This document shows positions 27,331 to 35,271 of a stretch of DNA of 58,687 nt, piece by piece (position 1 is the stretch's first letter; the number at the start of each line of letters is the position of its first letter). The stretch is from the NCBI GenBank assembly GCA_000720805.1, contig JODI01000052.1, positions 1 to 58,687 of the forward strand. The letters are read 5' to 3'. This DNA is from Streptomyces violaceoruber (GTDB lineage Bacteria; Actinomycetota; Actinomycetes; Streptomycetales; Streptomycetaceae). A program made the translations under genes and the position numbers. Below the pieces are notes generated by a model. It was not told where the DNA came from, did no database searches, and worked only from the letters and a program-made list of their open reading frames with translations.

Positions 27331-28839
27331 ATGGCAGTGGACGAGGGCGTCGCCCCGGCGGCGGAAACGAGCACCGACGGAGCCGTGCACCGGCTCAAAC
27401 CCAACGCGGTGGGCCTGCTCGGCGTGGTCTTCATGGCCGTGGCGACCGCCGCGCCGATCACCGCGATGACCGGCAACGTGCCCTTCATGGTGTCGTCCGG
27501 CAACGGCATCGGCGCCCCGGCGAGCTACCTCGTCGCAATGGTCGTACTGGCAATCTTTTCCGTCGGTTTCACGTCGATGGCGAAGCACATCACCTCCACC
27601 GGCGCCTTCTACGGCTTCATCTCCTACGGCCTCGGCCGCACCGTCGGGCTCGCCTCCGGACTGCTGGCGACCTTCGCGTACGCCGTCTTCGAGCCGGCGC
27701 TCGTCGGCATCTTCTCGACCTTCGCCACCACCACCCTCAAGGACCAGACGGGGCTGCACGTCCCGTGGTGGGCGTTCGCGATCCTGATGCTGGCCGTCAA
27801 CGCGGTCGGCACCTGGTTCGGCATCGCGCTCGCCGAGAAACTGCTCGTCGTCCTCCTCGCCACCGAGGTGACGATCCTGGCCGCGATGGCGATCTCGGTC
27901 GCCCTGCACGGCGGCGGCCCGAACGGTTTCGGCTTCGGCCCGGTCAACCCGGTCAACGCCTTCACCGGCACCTCCGCCGGCCTCGGACTGTTCTTCGCGT
28001 TCTGGTCGTGGGTCGGGTTCGAGTCGACGGCGATGTACGGCGAGGAGTCCCGCAACCCGAAGAAGATCATCCCCAAGGCGACGATGATCTCTGTCCTGGG
28101 CGTCGGCGTCTTCTACGTCTTCGTCTCCTGGATGGCCATCTCGGGCACCGGCGAGTCGCGCGCCGTGAAGGTCGCCACCGCCGACCCGCTGGCCCTCTTC
28201 TTCGGCCCCACCGAGCAGTACGTCGGCCACTGGGCGGTCGACGTCATGCAGTGGCTGATGATCACCGGCTCGCTGGCCTGCGGCATGGCGTTCCACAACT
28301 GCGCCGCCCGCTACATGTACGCGCTGGGCCGCGAAGGTGTCCTGCCCTCACTGAAGAACACCCTCGGCCGCACCCACGCCGGCCACGGCTCGCCGCACAT
28401 CGCGGGCCTGGTCCAGACGGTGCTGAGCGCGGTGCTGGTCGGCGCGTTCTGGATCGCGGGCAAGGACCCGTACAACTCCCTCTACGTCCTGCTGGCCATC
28501 CTCGGCACCATGGCGATCCTGATCGTGCAGGCGGTGTGCTCGTTCGCGGTGCTCGTCTACTTCCGCTCGAACCACCCCGAGAGCCGCCACTGGTTCAGGA
28601 CCTTCACCGCCCCGCTCATCGGCGGTGTCGCGATGCTCGCGGTGGTGGTGCTGCTGGTGTCCAACATGAGCGCGGCGGCCGGCTCGGAGTCCGGCTCCCT
28701 GCTCCTGAAGGCGACACCGTGGCTGGTCGCCCTGGTCGCGGCCACGGGCATCGGCTACGCCCAGTACCTCAAGCGGCGCGATCCCTCGCGGTACGCGCTG
28801 CTGGGACGGACGGTGCTGGAGGAGACGAAGGAGCGGTAG
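27331..28839 (+). CDS. APC-family permease, probable ethanolamine transporter
   Basis: A 502-residue APC superfamily permease with about 12 membrane helices and a hydrophilic N-terminus of 28 residues. The first helix region reads VGLLGVVFMAVATAAPITAMTGN; GFESTAMYGEES, inside helix 6, is typical of the substrate site. The divergent eutBC genes make ethanolamine the likely substrate, though a related amine or amino acid is possible. ATG 27331 has AGAGAGGGG upstream; a longer frame back to 27259 lacks a ribosome site. Confidence 0.88.
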   Translation: MAVDEGVAPAAETSTDGAVHRLKPNAVGLLGVVFMAVATAAPITAMTGNVPFMVSSGNGIGAPASYLVAMVVLAIFSVGFTSMAKHITSTGAFYGFISYGLGRTVGLASGLLATFAYAVFEPALVGIFSTFATTTLKDQTGLHVPWWAFAILMLAVNAVGTWFGIALAEKLLVVLLATEVTILAAMAISVALHGGGPNGFGFGPVNPVNAFTGTSAGLGLFFAFWSWVGFESTAMYGEESRNPKKIIPKATMISVLGVGVFYVFVSWMAISGTGESRAVKVATADPLALFFGPTEQYVGHWAVDVMQWLMITGSLACGMAFHNCAARYMYALGREGVLPSLKNTLGRTHAGHGSPHIAGLVQTVLSAVLVGAFWIAGKDPYNSLYVLLAILGTMAILIVQAVCSFAVLVYFRSNHPESRHWFRTFTAPLIGGVAMLAVVVLLVSNMSAAAGSESGSLLLKATPWLVALVAATGIGYAQYLKRRDPSRYALLGRTVLEETKER

Positions 28840-28852
28840 GCGTACGGCGGTC

Positions 28853-28891
28853 GGGCCCTGGTGGAGAGGTCGGTCTCCACCAGGGCCCTTG
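28853..28891 (+). terminator. Terminator of the permease gene
   Basis: A perfect 15-bp stem (28853-28867 with 28874-28888) with a 6-base loop, followed by TTGG, 14 bases after the permease stop. Confidence 0.9.
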
Positions 28892-28953
28892 GTCTGTGCG
28901 GCTTCACTTGCGGCCAGCGCGGCGAACACCCGGGCGGCCATCCGTTGCATACC

Positions 28954-29124
28954 GGCCTCGACGAGCTGGGCCGCGAAGGCCTCCTCTGTGACGACGGCAA
29001 CGTCGGCTCGGCGCGCACCATCGAAGCAAATGGCGGCGTCCTCGAAGATGTGCGCGGCACCGAATCCGGGGTCAAGCGCCGCTACTGGATCACTCTCGAT
29101 GCCGCTGGTACAGCCATTCCCTGA
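28954..29124 (+). pseudogene. Remnant of a GNAT N-acetyltransferase (C-terminal end)
   Basis: The plus strand codes for the last ~55 residues typical of a GNAT acetyltransferase: LLCDDGNVGSARTIEANGG, VLEDVRG and KRRYWI in the right order and spacing. The acetyl-CoA loop and the rest of the domain are missing, and the segment before it (CGQRGEHPGGHPLH) is no longer family-like. There is no start codon with a ribosome site. It is a decayed gene end right after the permease terminator. Confidence 0.62.
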
Positions 29125-29170
29125 TGGCCTCGACGACGACGGCCGCCTCGTAGCGGACAGCCAGTCCTCC
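29090..29170 (-). pseudogene. Possible transposase C-terminal tail
   Basis: On the minus strand the last 27 codons of an open frame read LAVRYEAAVVVEAIREWL and end in QRHRE. This resembles the C-terminal helix of some IS4/IS5-type transposases (pattern 'RYEATVxVAAINEWL') from memory. No DDE motif or inverted repeats were found, so it can only be a scar. It overlaps the GNAT remnant on the other strand by 35 bases. Confidence 0.35.
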
Positions 29171-29228
29171 GGGGCGGACTTCTGCGGGCGGCAGGCTTCT
29201 TGTCCGGGGCGGGTGTCGTCCGGGGCGG

Positions 29229-29402
29229 TCACTCGCGCCGGCTGAGGCGGCCCTCGAAGCCGTCCAGGAGGGACTGAAGGCCGAACGCGACGGTGTCATC
29301 GGGCGCTGCGGCGTCCTCCGTGGCGGCCGTGGTGTCGAGTCGTTCACGCAGGCGCGATGACCCGATGCCGACCCGCGATGTGAGGGCAGCAGGAACCTTG
29401 AG
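29229..29402 (-). pseudogene. Possible C-terminal fragment of a TetR regulator
   Basis: About 57 codons ending FGLQSLLDGFEGRL-SRRE look like the last helices of a TetR-family regulator (pattern 'FEFGLxxLLDGLEAL'), preceded by SSRLRERLD and an Ala/Asp-rich stretch. The DNA-binding N-terminus is missing and the frame upstream is unrelated. It is part of a 0.5-kb region of decayed gene ends. Confidence 0.45.
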
Positions 29403-29419
29403 GCGGTCCGCACACGTCC

Positions 29420-29647
29420 ATGCCGGACATGGGGCAACGTATGCAGGCCGCCGGAGGATGTCTGACCGCGGCCGTCGGTGCCGGTGCGGGACTCGCCGTG
29501 TGGTCGATCGACGTCCGGAAGCGGCTCTGGCGCTTCGAGCAGGCACCCGACTGGAGCGTGCTCTACTCCGAGCTGCCCCTGATGATGCTCGGGGGCGTCG
29601 CCTTCGCCCTCGGGTGCTGGGCGCTGTTCAGCCGGCTCAGACCTTGA
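29420..29647 (+). CDS. Small two-helix membrane protein (75 aa)
   Basis: Unknown family. It has two likely membrane helices, GGCLTAAVGAGAGLAVWSI (about residues 12-30) and MMLGGVAFALGCWALF (about 55-70), joined by a polar loop with several Arg and Trp. Start ATG 29420 or 29429; neither has a strong ribosome site. It overlaps the P450 gene end to end by 11 bases on the opposite strand. GC-rich third positions support real coding, but it follows a decayed region, so it may be newly placed. Confidence 0.5.
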   Translation: MPDMGQRMQAAGGCLTAAVGAGAGLAVWSIDVRKRLWRFEQAPDWSVLYSELPLMMLGGVAFALGCWALFSRLRP

Positions 29648-30863
29648 CGACCTCGACGCTGAGCCCTTCCAGCCCCCGGATCACGAAGTTCGGCTTCCGT
29701 CGCGGTTCCGCCGCCAGGGTCAGGGTCGGTGCCTGCTGCAGCAGCGCCGTCATGGAGGCCGCCAGCTCGATACGGGCCAGGGGGGCGCCGATGCAGTAGT
29801 GGATGCCCGCGCTGAAGGAGATGTGCGGGTTGTCCTGACGGGTCAGGTCGAGCCGCTCGGGGTCCCGGAAGACCTCCGTGTCGTGGTTGGCCGAGCCGAA
29901 GAGCATCGCGACCTCCGCTCCCCTCGGGATCGTCGTCCCGGCGATCTCGATCTCGTCCAGCACCCAGCGCTCGAAGAGCTGGAGCGGGGTGTCGTACCGC
30001 ATCAGCTCCTCCACGGCGGCCGGGACCAGGGAGTGGTCCGCGCGCAGGGCTGCCAGTTGGCCGGGGTTGCGGAACAGCGCCCACCAGCCGTTGACGGTGG
30101 CGTTCACCGTGGCCTCGTGGCCCGCGTTCAGCAGGAGCACGCAGGTGGAGATCATCTCCTGCTCGGTGAGGCGGTCGCCCTCGTCGTGCGCCGCGATCAG
30201 ACCCGAGATCAGGTCCTCCCCCGGCTTCTTGCGCCGCTCGGCGATCAGCTCCCGCAGATAGTCCGAGAACTCCACCGATGCCCGCACCGCCCGCGCCGCC
30301 ACCTCCTCGGAGGGGTTCAGCTCGTACATCCCGCAGATGTCCGCCGACCAGGGCCTCAGCGGCGCCCGGTCCGCCTCCGGGATGCCCAGCATCTCCGCGA
30401 TCACCGCGACCGGCAGCGGCTCGGCCACATCCGTCAGCAGATCACCGCCGCCCGCCTCCACCAGCGCGGCCACCAGCTCGCCGGCCAGGTCGTGCACATA
30501 CGGCCTCAGCCGCTCCACCGTGCGCGGGGTGAACGCCTTCGACACCAGACGCCGGATCCGGGTGTGGTCCGGCGGCTCCAGGTCGAGCATCCCGTGGTCG
30601 TTGAGGGTGTGGAACGGCTCGTGCTCCGGCGGCGGAGCCGTCCGTGCGAACTCCTCGTGCGTGAACCGGTGCTGGTACGTCCGCCCCAGCCGACGGTCCC
30701 GCAACAGCGCCGCCACGTCCGCGTGGTGCGGCACCAGCCACTGGTTGGTCGGCTCGTAGTGGAGCACGCGGCCCCTGGCCCGCAGCTCGGCGTAGGCGGG
30801 GTACGGGTCGGCGACGAACGCCGGGTCCCAGGGGTCGAAGGCGAGATCGGTAACAGGTGCCAT
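29637..30863 (-). CDS. Cytochrome P450 (CYP107-like)
   Basis: A 408-residue soluble P450 monooxygenase. Heme-binding loop FSAGIHYCIG with the thiolate Cys; K-helix ExxR in EELMRY; I-helix LLNAGHEATVNA, where the usual AGxxTT reads AGHEAT. Bacterial class I P450s need a ferredoxin and reductase from elsewhere. Substrate unknown. ATG 30863 is chosen (protein MAPVTDLAFDPWDPAF); an upstream GTG at 30917 would add 18 residues and has GAGAGGGAG near an internal GTG, so the start is not certain. No biosynthetic neighbours, so a stand-alone oxidative enzyme. Confidence 0.92.
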   Translation of the reverse strand: MAPVTDLAFDPWDPAFVADPYPAYAELRARGRVLHYEPTNQWLVPHHADVAALLRDRRLGRTYQHRFTHEEFARTAPPPEHEPFHTLNDHGMLDLEPPDHTRIRRLVSKAFTPRTVERLRPYVHDLAGELVAALVEAGGGDLLTDVAEPLPVAVIAEMLGIPEADRAPLRPWSADICGMYELNPSEEVAARAVRASVEFSDYLRELIAERRKKPGEDLISGLIAAHDEGDRLTEQEMISTCVLLLNAGHEATVNATVNGWWALFRNPGQLAALRADHSLVPAAVEELMRYDTPLQLFERWVLDEIEIAGTTIPRGAEVAMLFGSANHDTEVFRDPERLDLTRQDNPHISFSAGIHYCIGAPLARIELAASMTALLQQAPTLTLAAEPRRKPNFVIRGLEGLSVEVVKV

Positions 30864-30924
30864 GGACGGACGGTAGACCGGCACCTCCCTCTCTGACCAG
30901 GGGCGTCCCACCGACACCGGATGC

Positions 30925-31590
30925 TCAGCCCGGGGTGACCAGCCGCGCCTCGTACGCGAACACCGCCGCCTGGGTACGGTCCCGCAGCCCCAGCTTCACC
31001 AGGATCCGGCTCACATGCGTCTTGATCGTCGACTCGGCCACCACCAGCCGCTCGGCTATCTCCGCGTTCGACAGGCCCTGCGCGATCAGCACCAGCACCT
31101 CCGTCTCCCGATCGGTCAGCTCGCCGTACGCCGCCTGCGCGGCGGGCGCCAGGCGCGGATTGGCGGACAGTTTGGAGAACTCGGTGATCAGCCGCCTGGT
31201 CACCGAGGGCGCCAGCAACGCCTCCCCGGACGCCACCACCCTCACCCCGTCGGCGAGTTGACGGGCCGAGGCGTCCTTGAGGAGGAAGCCGGAGGCTCCC
31301 GCCCGCAGCGCCTGGTACACGTACTCGTCGAGGTCGAAGGTGGTCAGCACCAGCACCTTCGCCGCGCCGTCCGCGGCGACGATCTCCCGGGTCGCCTCGA
31401 TGCCGTTCAGCTCGGGCATCCGGATGTCCATCAGCACCACGTCCGGAGCGAGCTCACGCACCCGGTCCACCGCCTGACGTCCGTTGACGGCCTCGCCGAC
31501 GACCTCGATGTCCGGCATCGCGTTCAGCAGGACCGAGAAGCCCTCGCGCACCATCATCTGATCGTCCGCGATCAGCACGCGGATGGTCAT
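30925..31590 (-). CDS. NarL/LuxR-type response regulator (pair 2)
   Basis: A 221-residue response regulator with receiver (DDQMMVREG; phospho-acceptor Asp in VVLMDIRMPELNG) and LuxR helix-turn-helix (LTDRETEVLVLIAQGLSNAEIAERL, AESTIKTHVSRIL). ATG 31590 overlaps the stop of its kinase gene (ATGA). It is very similar along its length to the regulator at 33.06-33.73 kb, pointing to a duplication of the whole pair. Target genes are not evident; the downstream P450 is a candidate. Confidence 0.93.
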   Translation of the reverse strand: MTIRVLIADDQMMVREGFSVLLNAMPDIEVVGEAVNGRQAVDRVRELAPDVVLMDIRMPELNGIEATREIVAADGAAKVLVLTTFDLDEYVYQALRAGASGFLLKDASARQLADGVRVVASGEALLAPSVTRRLITEFSKLSANPRLAPAAQAAYGELTDRETEVLVLIAQGLSNAEIAERLVVAESTIKTHVSRILVKLGLRDRTQAAVFAYEARLVTPG

Positions 31591-32930
31591 GCGTCACCCT
31601 CGCTCAGCGCGGGCACCGGCAGGAACACCGTCACCTCATAGCCTCCGTCCTCCGCCGGCCCCGCCGTCATCTCGCCGTTCAGCATGGAGACCCGCTCCCG
31701 CATACCGGTGATGCCGTGCCCCGCTCCGGGCGAGGGCTTCACCAGGGACAGCTCGGGCAGCGGGCCGTTGACTATCCGCAGGCCCAGCCCGCCCAGGACG
31801 TACCCGATCTCCACGCGGGCGCTCGCCCCGGGCGCGTGCCGCAGGGTGTTGCTCAGCGCCTCCTGCACGATCCGGTACGCCGACAGCTCCACGCCCTGCG
31901 GCAGTTCCCGCACCGCTCCGGTCACCGTCTTGTCGACGCTCAGTCCGGCGTCGCGCACATTGGCGAGCAGTGCGTCCAGGTCGGCGAGGGTGGGCTGCGG
32001 GGCGTCCGGCGCCTCGTAGTCCTCCGCGCGGACCACGCCGAGGACACGGCGCAGTTCGGTGAGGGCCGCCACCGCGTTCTCCCTGATCGTGACGAAGGCG
32101 CGCTCCAGCTCCGGCGGCGGGTTCTCCACCCGGTAGGGGGCGGCCTCCGCCTGGATGGCGACCACCGACATGTGGTGGGCGACCACGTCGTGCAGCTCCC
32201 GGGCGATCGTCGTGCGCTCCTCCAGCAGGGTGCGGCGGGAGCGCTCGTGCTCGGTCACCGTCTGCTGCGCGGTCACCTCCTGCGCGGCCGACCGCCGTAT
32301 GTGCCAGACGGAGACTGCGAGCAGGAGCAGCGCGGAGACGACCAGCATGGGCGCGGTGTTGGAGGCGTAGTGGCCGCCGCCCAGGACGGTCTCCGACACC
32401 ATGCCGTAGGCCGCCGTCATGACCCACATCCAGGCCGCGGCGCGGGGCCCGGTCCGGATGGCGGCGACCGTCACCACGACCAGGTGGGCGGTGAAGCTGC
32501 CGGTCGGCCAGGGCCAGTCGCTGTAGCTGTCGACGAACACCGCGGCGAACGGGGTGGCGATGAGGGAGAACCAGAAGGCACCGATCGGCCGCAGCAGCAC
32601 CAGCAGGACCGGGATCAGGGCCAGCAGGGCGGCGAGCAGCGAGCTGATGTCGCCGCCGTCGGCCGCGGAGGCGGCGATGCTCGCCGACAGCAGTCCGGCG
32701 AAGGCCACCACCGCGTGCGGCGTCCAGCCCGCGTAGTCCCGCAGGCGACCGGAGAGCCGCCTGGTCAGAAAGCCGTCGACCCGCATGCGGGGGAGCGGGT
32801 CGTAGGCGAAGGCGTCGGTGAACAGTTCCTGCCGCAGGCCGCGCAGGGCGTCCGCGGCCAGCCGGAACTCAGGGCTGCGCGGCCTGCTCCCGCCCTGCGG
32901 TGTGGGGTGCGTCTGGGTCGTCTCGGTCAC
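31587..32930 (-). CDS. NarL-type sensor histidine kinase (pair 2)
   Basis: A 447-residue kinase. Hydrophobic helices cover about residues 70-230, followed by HisKA_3 (LLEERTTIARELHDVVAHHMSVVAIQAEAA, phospho-His in ELHD) and HATPase_c (QEALSNTLRHAPGASARVEI, GAGHGITGMRERVSML). GTG 32930 has TACCGT exactly 7 bases upstream and no ribosome site, which points to a leaderless mRNA and against the longer frame to 32969. It is coupled to its regulator by a 4-base overlap and is a close paralogue of the kinase at 33.8-35.3 kb. Confidence 0.92.
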   Translation of the reverse strand: MTETTQTHPTPQGGSRPRSPEFRLAADALRGLRQELFTDAFAYDPLPRMRVDGFLTRRLSGRLRDYAGWTPHAVVAFAGLLSASIAASAADGGDISSLLAALLALIPVLLVLLRPIGAFWFSLIATPFAAVFVDSYSDWPWPTGSFTAHLVVVTVAAIRTGPRAAAWMWVMTAAYGMVSETVLGGGHYASNTAPMLVVSALLLLAVSVWHIRRSAAQEVTAQQTVTEHERSRRTLLEERTTIARELHDVVAHHMSVVAIQAEAAPYRVENPPPELERAFVTIRENAVAALTELRRVLGVVRAEDYEAPDAPQPTLADLDALLANVRDAGLSVDKTVTGAVRELPQGVELSAYRIVQEALSNTLRHAPGASARVEIGYVLGGLGLRIVNGPLPELSLVKPSPGAGHGITGMRERVSMLNGEMTAGPAEDGGYEVTVFLPVPALSEGDA

Positions 32931-33059
32931 ATACAGAACGGTAGGGGCGAGGCGGGTCGCGGTCGTCACCAGTGAGAGGGGTCCTGCGGGGTCCCTCTCA
33001 GGTACTACGGGTGGCAGCGGCGGTGCGGTGGGCCCGGTTCGGCGCCGGATGGGTGCCGG

Positions 33060-33734
33060 TCAGTACCCGGTGGGCCGCACCAGCCCCGACTCGTACGCGA
33101 ACACCGCCGCCTGGGTGCGGTCCCGCAGCCCCAGCTTCACCAGGATGCGGCCCACGTGGGTCTTCACCGTCTGCTCGGCGACCACCAGCCGCTCGGCGAT
33201 CTCCGCGTTCGACAGGCCCTGAGCGATCAGCGCCAGTACCTCCGTCTCGCGTTCGGTCAGACCGCCGACGCGCTCCTTGAGCGGGGCGCGGGGACGGTCG
33301 TCGAGGCGGGAGAACTCGGCGATCAGCCGCCGGGTGATGCCCGGCGCGAGCAGCGCGTCACCGGCCGCCACCACCCGTACCGCCTCGGCGAGCTTGTCCG
33401 CGGAGGCGTCCTTCAGCAGAAACCCGGACGCCCCCGCTCTGAGCGCCTCGTACACGTACTCGTCGAGGTCGAAGGTGGTGAGCACCAGCACCTTGATGTC
33501 CGGGCGCTCGCCGGTGATACGGCGGGTGGCCTCGATGCCGCCGAGTTCGGGCATGCGGATGTCCATCAGGACCACGTCCGGGGCGAGTTCGCCGACCTTG
33601 ACGATCGCGTCCACACCGTCCACCGCCTGACCGATCACGTCGATGTCCGGCTGGGTGTTGAGCAGCACGGTGAAGCCCTGCCGGACCATCTGCTGGTCGT
33701 CGGCGATCAGTACCCGGATGGTGCCGCTCGTCAT
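33060..33734 (-). CDS. NarL/LuxR-type response regulator (pair 3)
   Basis: A 224-residue response regulator with the same architecture as the regulator of pair 2: receiver with VVLMDIRMPELGG, and LuxR helix-turn-helix (LTERETEVLALIAQGLSNAEIAERL, AEQTVKTHVGRIL). The recognition helices of the two differ at few positions, so they may read overlapping sites. Start ATG 33734. Unlike pair 2, there is a 75-base gap with 17-bp repeats to the kinase gene, so tight coupling has been lost here. Confidence 0.93.
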   Translation of the reverse strand: MTSGTIRVLIADDQQMVRQGFTVLLNTQPDIDVIGQAVDGVDAIVKVGELAPDVVLMDIRMPELGGIEATRRITGERPDIKVLVLTTFDLDEYVYEALRAGASGFLLKDASADKLAEAVRVVAAGDALLAPGITRRLIAEFSRLDDRPRAPLKERVGGLTERETEVLALIAQGLSNAEIAERLVVAEQTVKTHVGRILVKLGLRDRTQAAVFAYESGLVRPTGY

Positions 33735-33755
33735 GGATCCTCGTTTCCGGTCGGG

Positions 33756-33789
33756 GTGTCGGGGATGTCTGGGTGTCGGGGATGTCTGA
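33756..33789. repeat. 17-bp tandem repeat between kinase and regulator genes
   Basis: GTGTCGGGGATGTCTGG (33756-33772) is followed by the same 17 bases with one change (33773-33789) and a degenerate third copy. It separates two genes that in the paralogous pair overlap by 4 bases. Confidence 0.7.
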
Positions 33790-33809
33790 GTGCCGGGGTC
33801 GTGTGGGCG

Positions 33810-35261
33810 TCAGGGGAGTCGGGGACGGCGGGGGTGTGGGGGCCTCTGGGGTGAGCCGTCGTCCGGGCCGTCCTCCGGCACACCGCCCTCCGATACGCCG
33901 TCCTCCGGCACACCGCCCTCCGATACGCCGTCCTTCGACACACCGTCCTCCGATACGCCGTCCTTCGGGAGGAACGCCGTGACGGCGAACCCGCCTTGCA
34001 GTGTCTTGGCCGCGGTGACGTACCCGCCGAGCATCGCCGCGCGCTCCCGCATGCCGAGCAGACCGTGGCCCGCGCCCGGGGAGGGCGGGACAGGGTGCCG
34101 GGGACGGGAGTTGAGGACCGAGATGTACAGCCCGCCGGGGATGTGGTGGATGTCGACGCGCACCGATGAACCAGGGGCGTGCCGCAGCGCGTTGCTGAGC
34201 GCCTCCTGGACGATCCGGTACGCCGACAGCTCCACTCCCGGCGCATAGGCGGGCGTGTCCCCCTCGATGTCGACGACGACCTCCAGCCCGGCGGCCCGGG
34301 TGTTGTCGATCAGCGCGTCGAGGCGGGCCAGCGTGGGCTGCGGGGAGTCGGGGGCCGCCCCGGGGCCCGCCTCGCCGAGCCCGTACGGATCCTCGGGGTT
34401 CTCCGACCGCAACACCCCGAGCACCCGGCGCAGTTCGGTGAGCGCCTCCAGGGCGTTCTCCCGGATGCCGGTGAGGTTCTCCTTCAACTCCTGCGACGGG
34501 TTCTCCACCAGGTGGGGGGCGACCTGGGCCTGGATGGAGATCACCGACATGTGGTGGGCGACCACGTCGTGCAGCTCGCGGGCGATACGGTTGCGCTCCT
34601 CCAGGAGTGTGCGGCGGGCCCGTTCCTCCGCGGTGATCGTGGTCTGCCGGCCGAGTTCCGCGCGGGCCTCGCGGCGGCCGCGCAGCGCGATGCCGAGCAC
34701 CACGACCACCACGGACAGGCAGACCGCGACCACCGAGGTGGACTGGTAGTGGGAGGCGCCCCACACCTCTTCGACGGCGTAGGTGACCAGCACGGTCACG
34801 GCCAGCGCCTCGGCGGACACCCGGGTGCGCACCCGGAGCGCCAGCAGCAGCAGCACGAGCAGGTGCGCGATGATCCCGGCCGCGGTCCAGGGCCAGGTGA
34901 AGGCCTCCGCCGTCAGCGCGCCCAGCCGGCCGTGGACGGCGATCGCCCCCGCCACGGTGGCCGCCGTCGACAGCCACCACGCCAGGATGGGCCGCCACAG
35001 AGCGAGCACCACCGCACCGCCCTGCGCGACGGCGATCAGGAAGGCGGCCCCGTTGCCCAGGTGTCCGTTGTCGGAGAGCTGTGCCGTACCGCCGAGCGTG
35101 ATGCCGAACGCGGCCAGGCACACCACGCCGTGAGGCAGCCAGCGCAGCCAGACAGAGGGGGGCAGCGGATCCGCTCGCACCGTGCACAAGTCGCCGCGCA
35201 GCACCCGCAGTCCGCGTCGCACGCGGCCGGCGAGCGCGTGCCGGGTCCCCGATACCGTCAC
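33810..35261 (-). CDS. NarL-type sensor histidine kinase (pair 3) with repeat-expanded C-terminus
   Basis: A 483-residue kinase: membrane helices in about residues 35-190, HisKA_3 (LLEERNRIARELHDVVAHHMSVISIQAQVA) and HATPase_c (QEALSNALRHAPGSSVRVDI, GAGHGLLGMRERAAML). The catalytic part ends near GGFAVTAFLP; after that comes an extra tail of about 50 residues, KDGVSEDGVSKDGVSEGGVP and further PEDG repeats, coded by 30-bp DNA repeats. The paralogue in pair 2 ends at the corresponding VTVFLPVPALSEGDA without this tail. GTG 35261 has TAGGGT exactly 7 bases upstream and no ribosome site (leaderless type). Sensed signal unknown. Confidence 0.92.
   Translation of the reverse strand: MTVSGTRHALAGRVRRGLRVLRGDLCTVRADPLPPSVWLRWLPHGVVCLAAFGITLGGTAQLSDNGHLGNGAAFLIAVAQGGAVVLALWRPILAWWLSTAATVAGAIAVHGRLGALTAEAFTWPWTAAGIIAHLLVLLLLALRVRTRVSAEALAVTVLVTYAVEEVWGASHYQSTSVVAVCLSVVVVVLGIALRGRREARAELGRQTTITAEERARRTLLEERNRIARELHDVVAHHMSVISIQAQVAPHLVENPSQELKENLTGIRENALEALTELRRVLGVLRSENPEDPYGLGEAGPGAAPDSPQPTLARLDALIDNTRAAGLEVVVDIEGDTPAYAPGVELSAYRIVQEALSNALRHAPGSSVRVDIHHIPGGLYISVLNSRPRHPVPPSPGAGHGLLGMRERAAMLGGYVTAAKTLQGGFAVTAFLPKDGVSEDGVSKDGVSEGGVPEDGVSEGGVPEDGPDDGSPQRPPHPRRPRLP
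33870..33959 (-). repeat. 30-bp coding tandem repeat in the kinase tail
   Basis: Three 30-base units start at 33870, 33900 and 33930; the first two are identical and the third has a few changes. Each is itself made of two similar 15-base halves. Translation gives GVSEGGVPED-type decapeptides. The length is a multiple of three, so copy number can change without a frameshift. Confidence 0.9.
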
Positions 35262-35271
35262 GCCGCTTACC

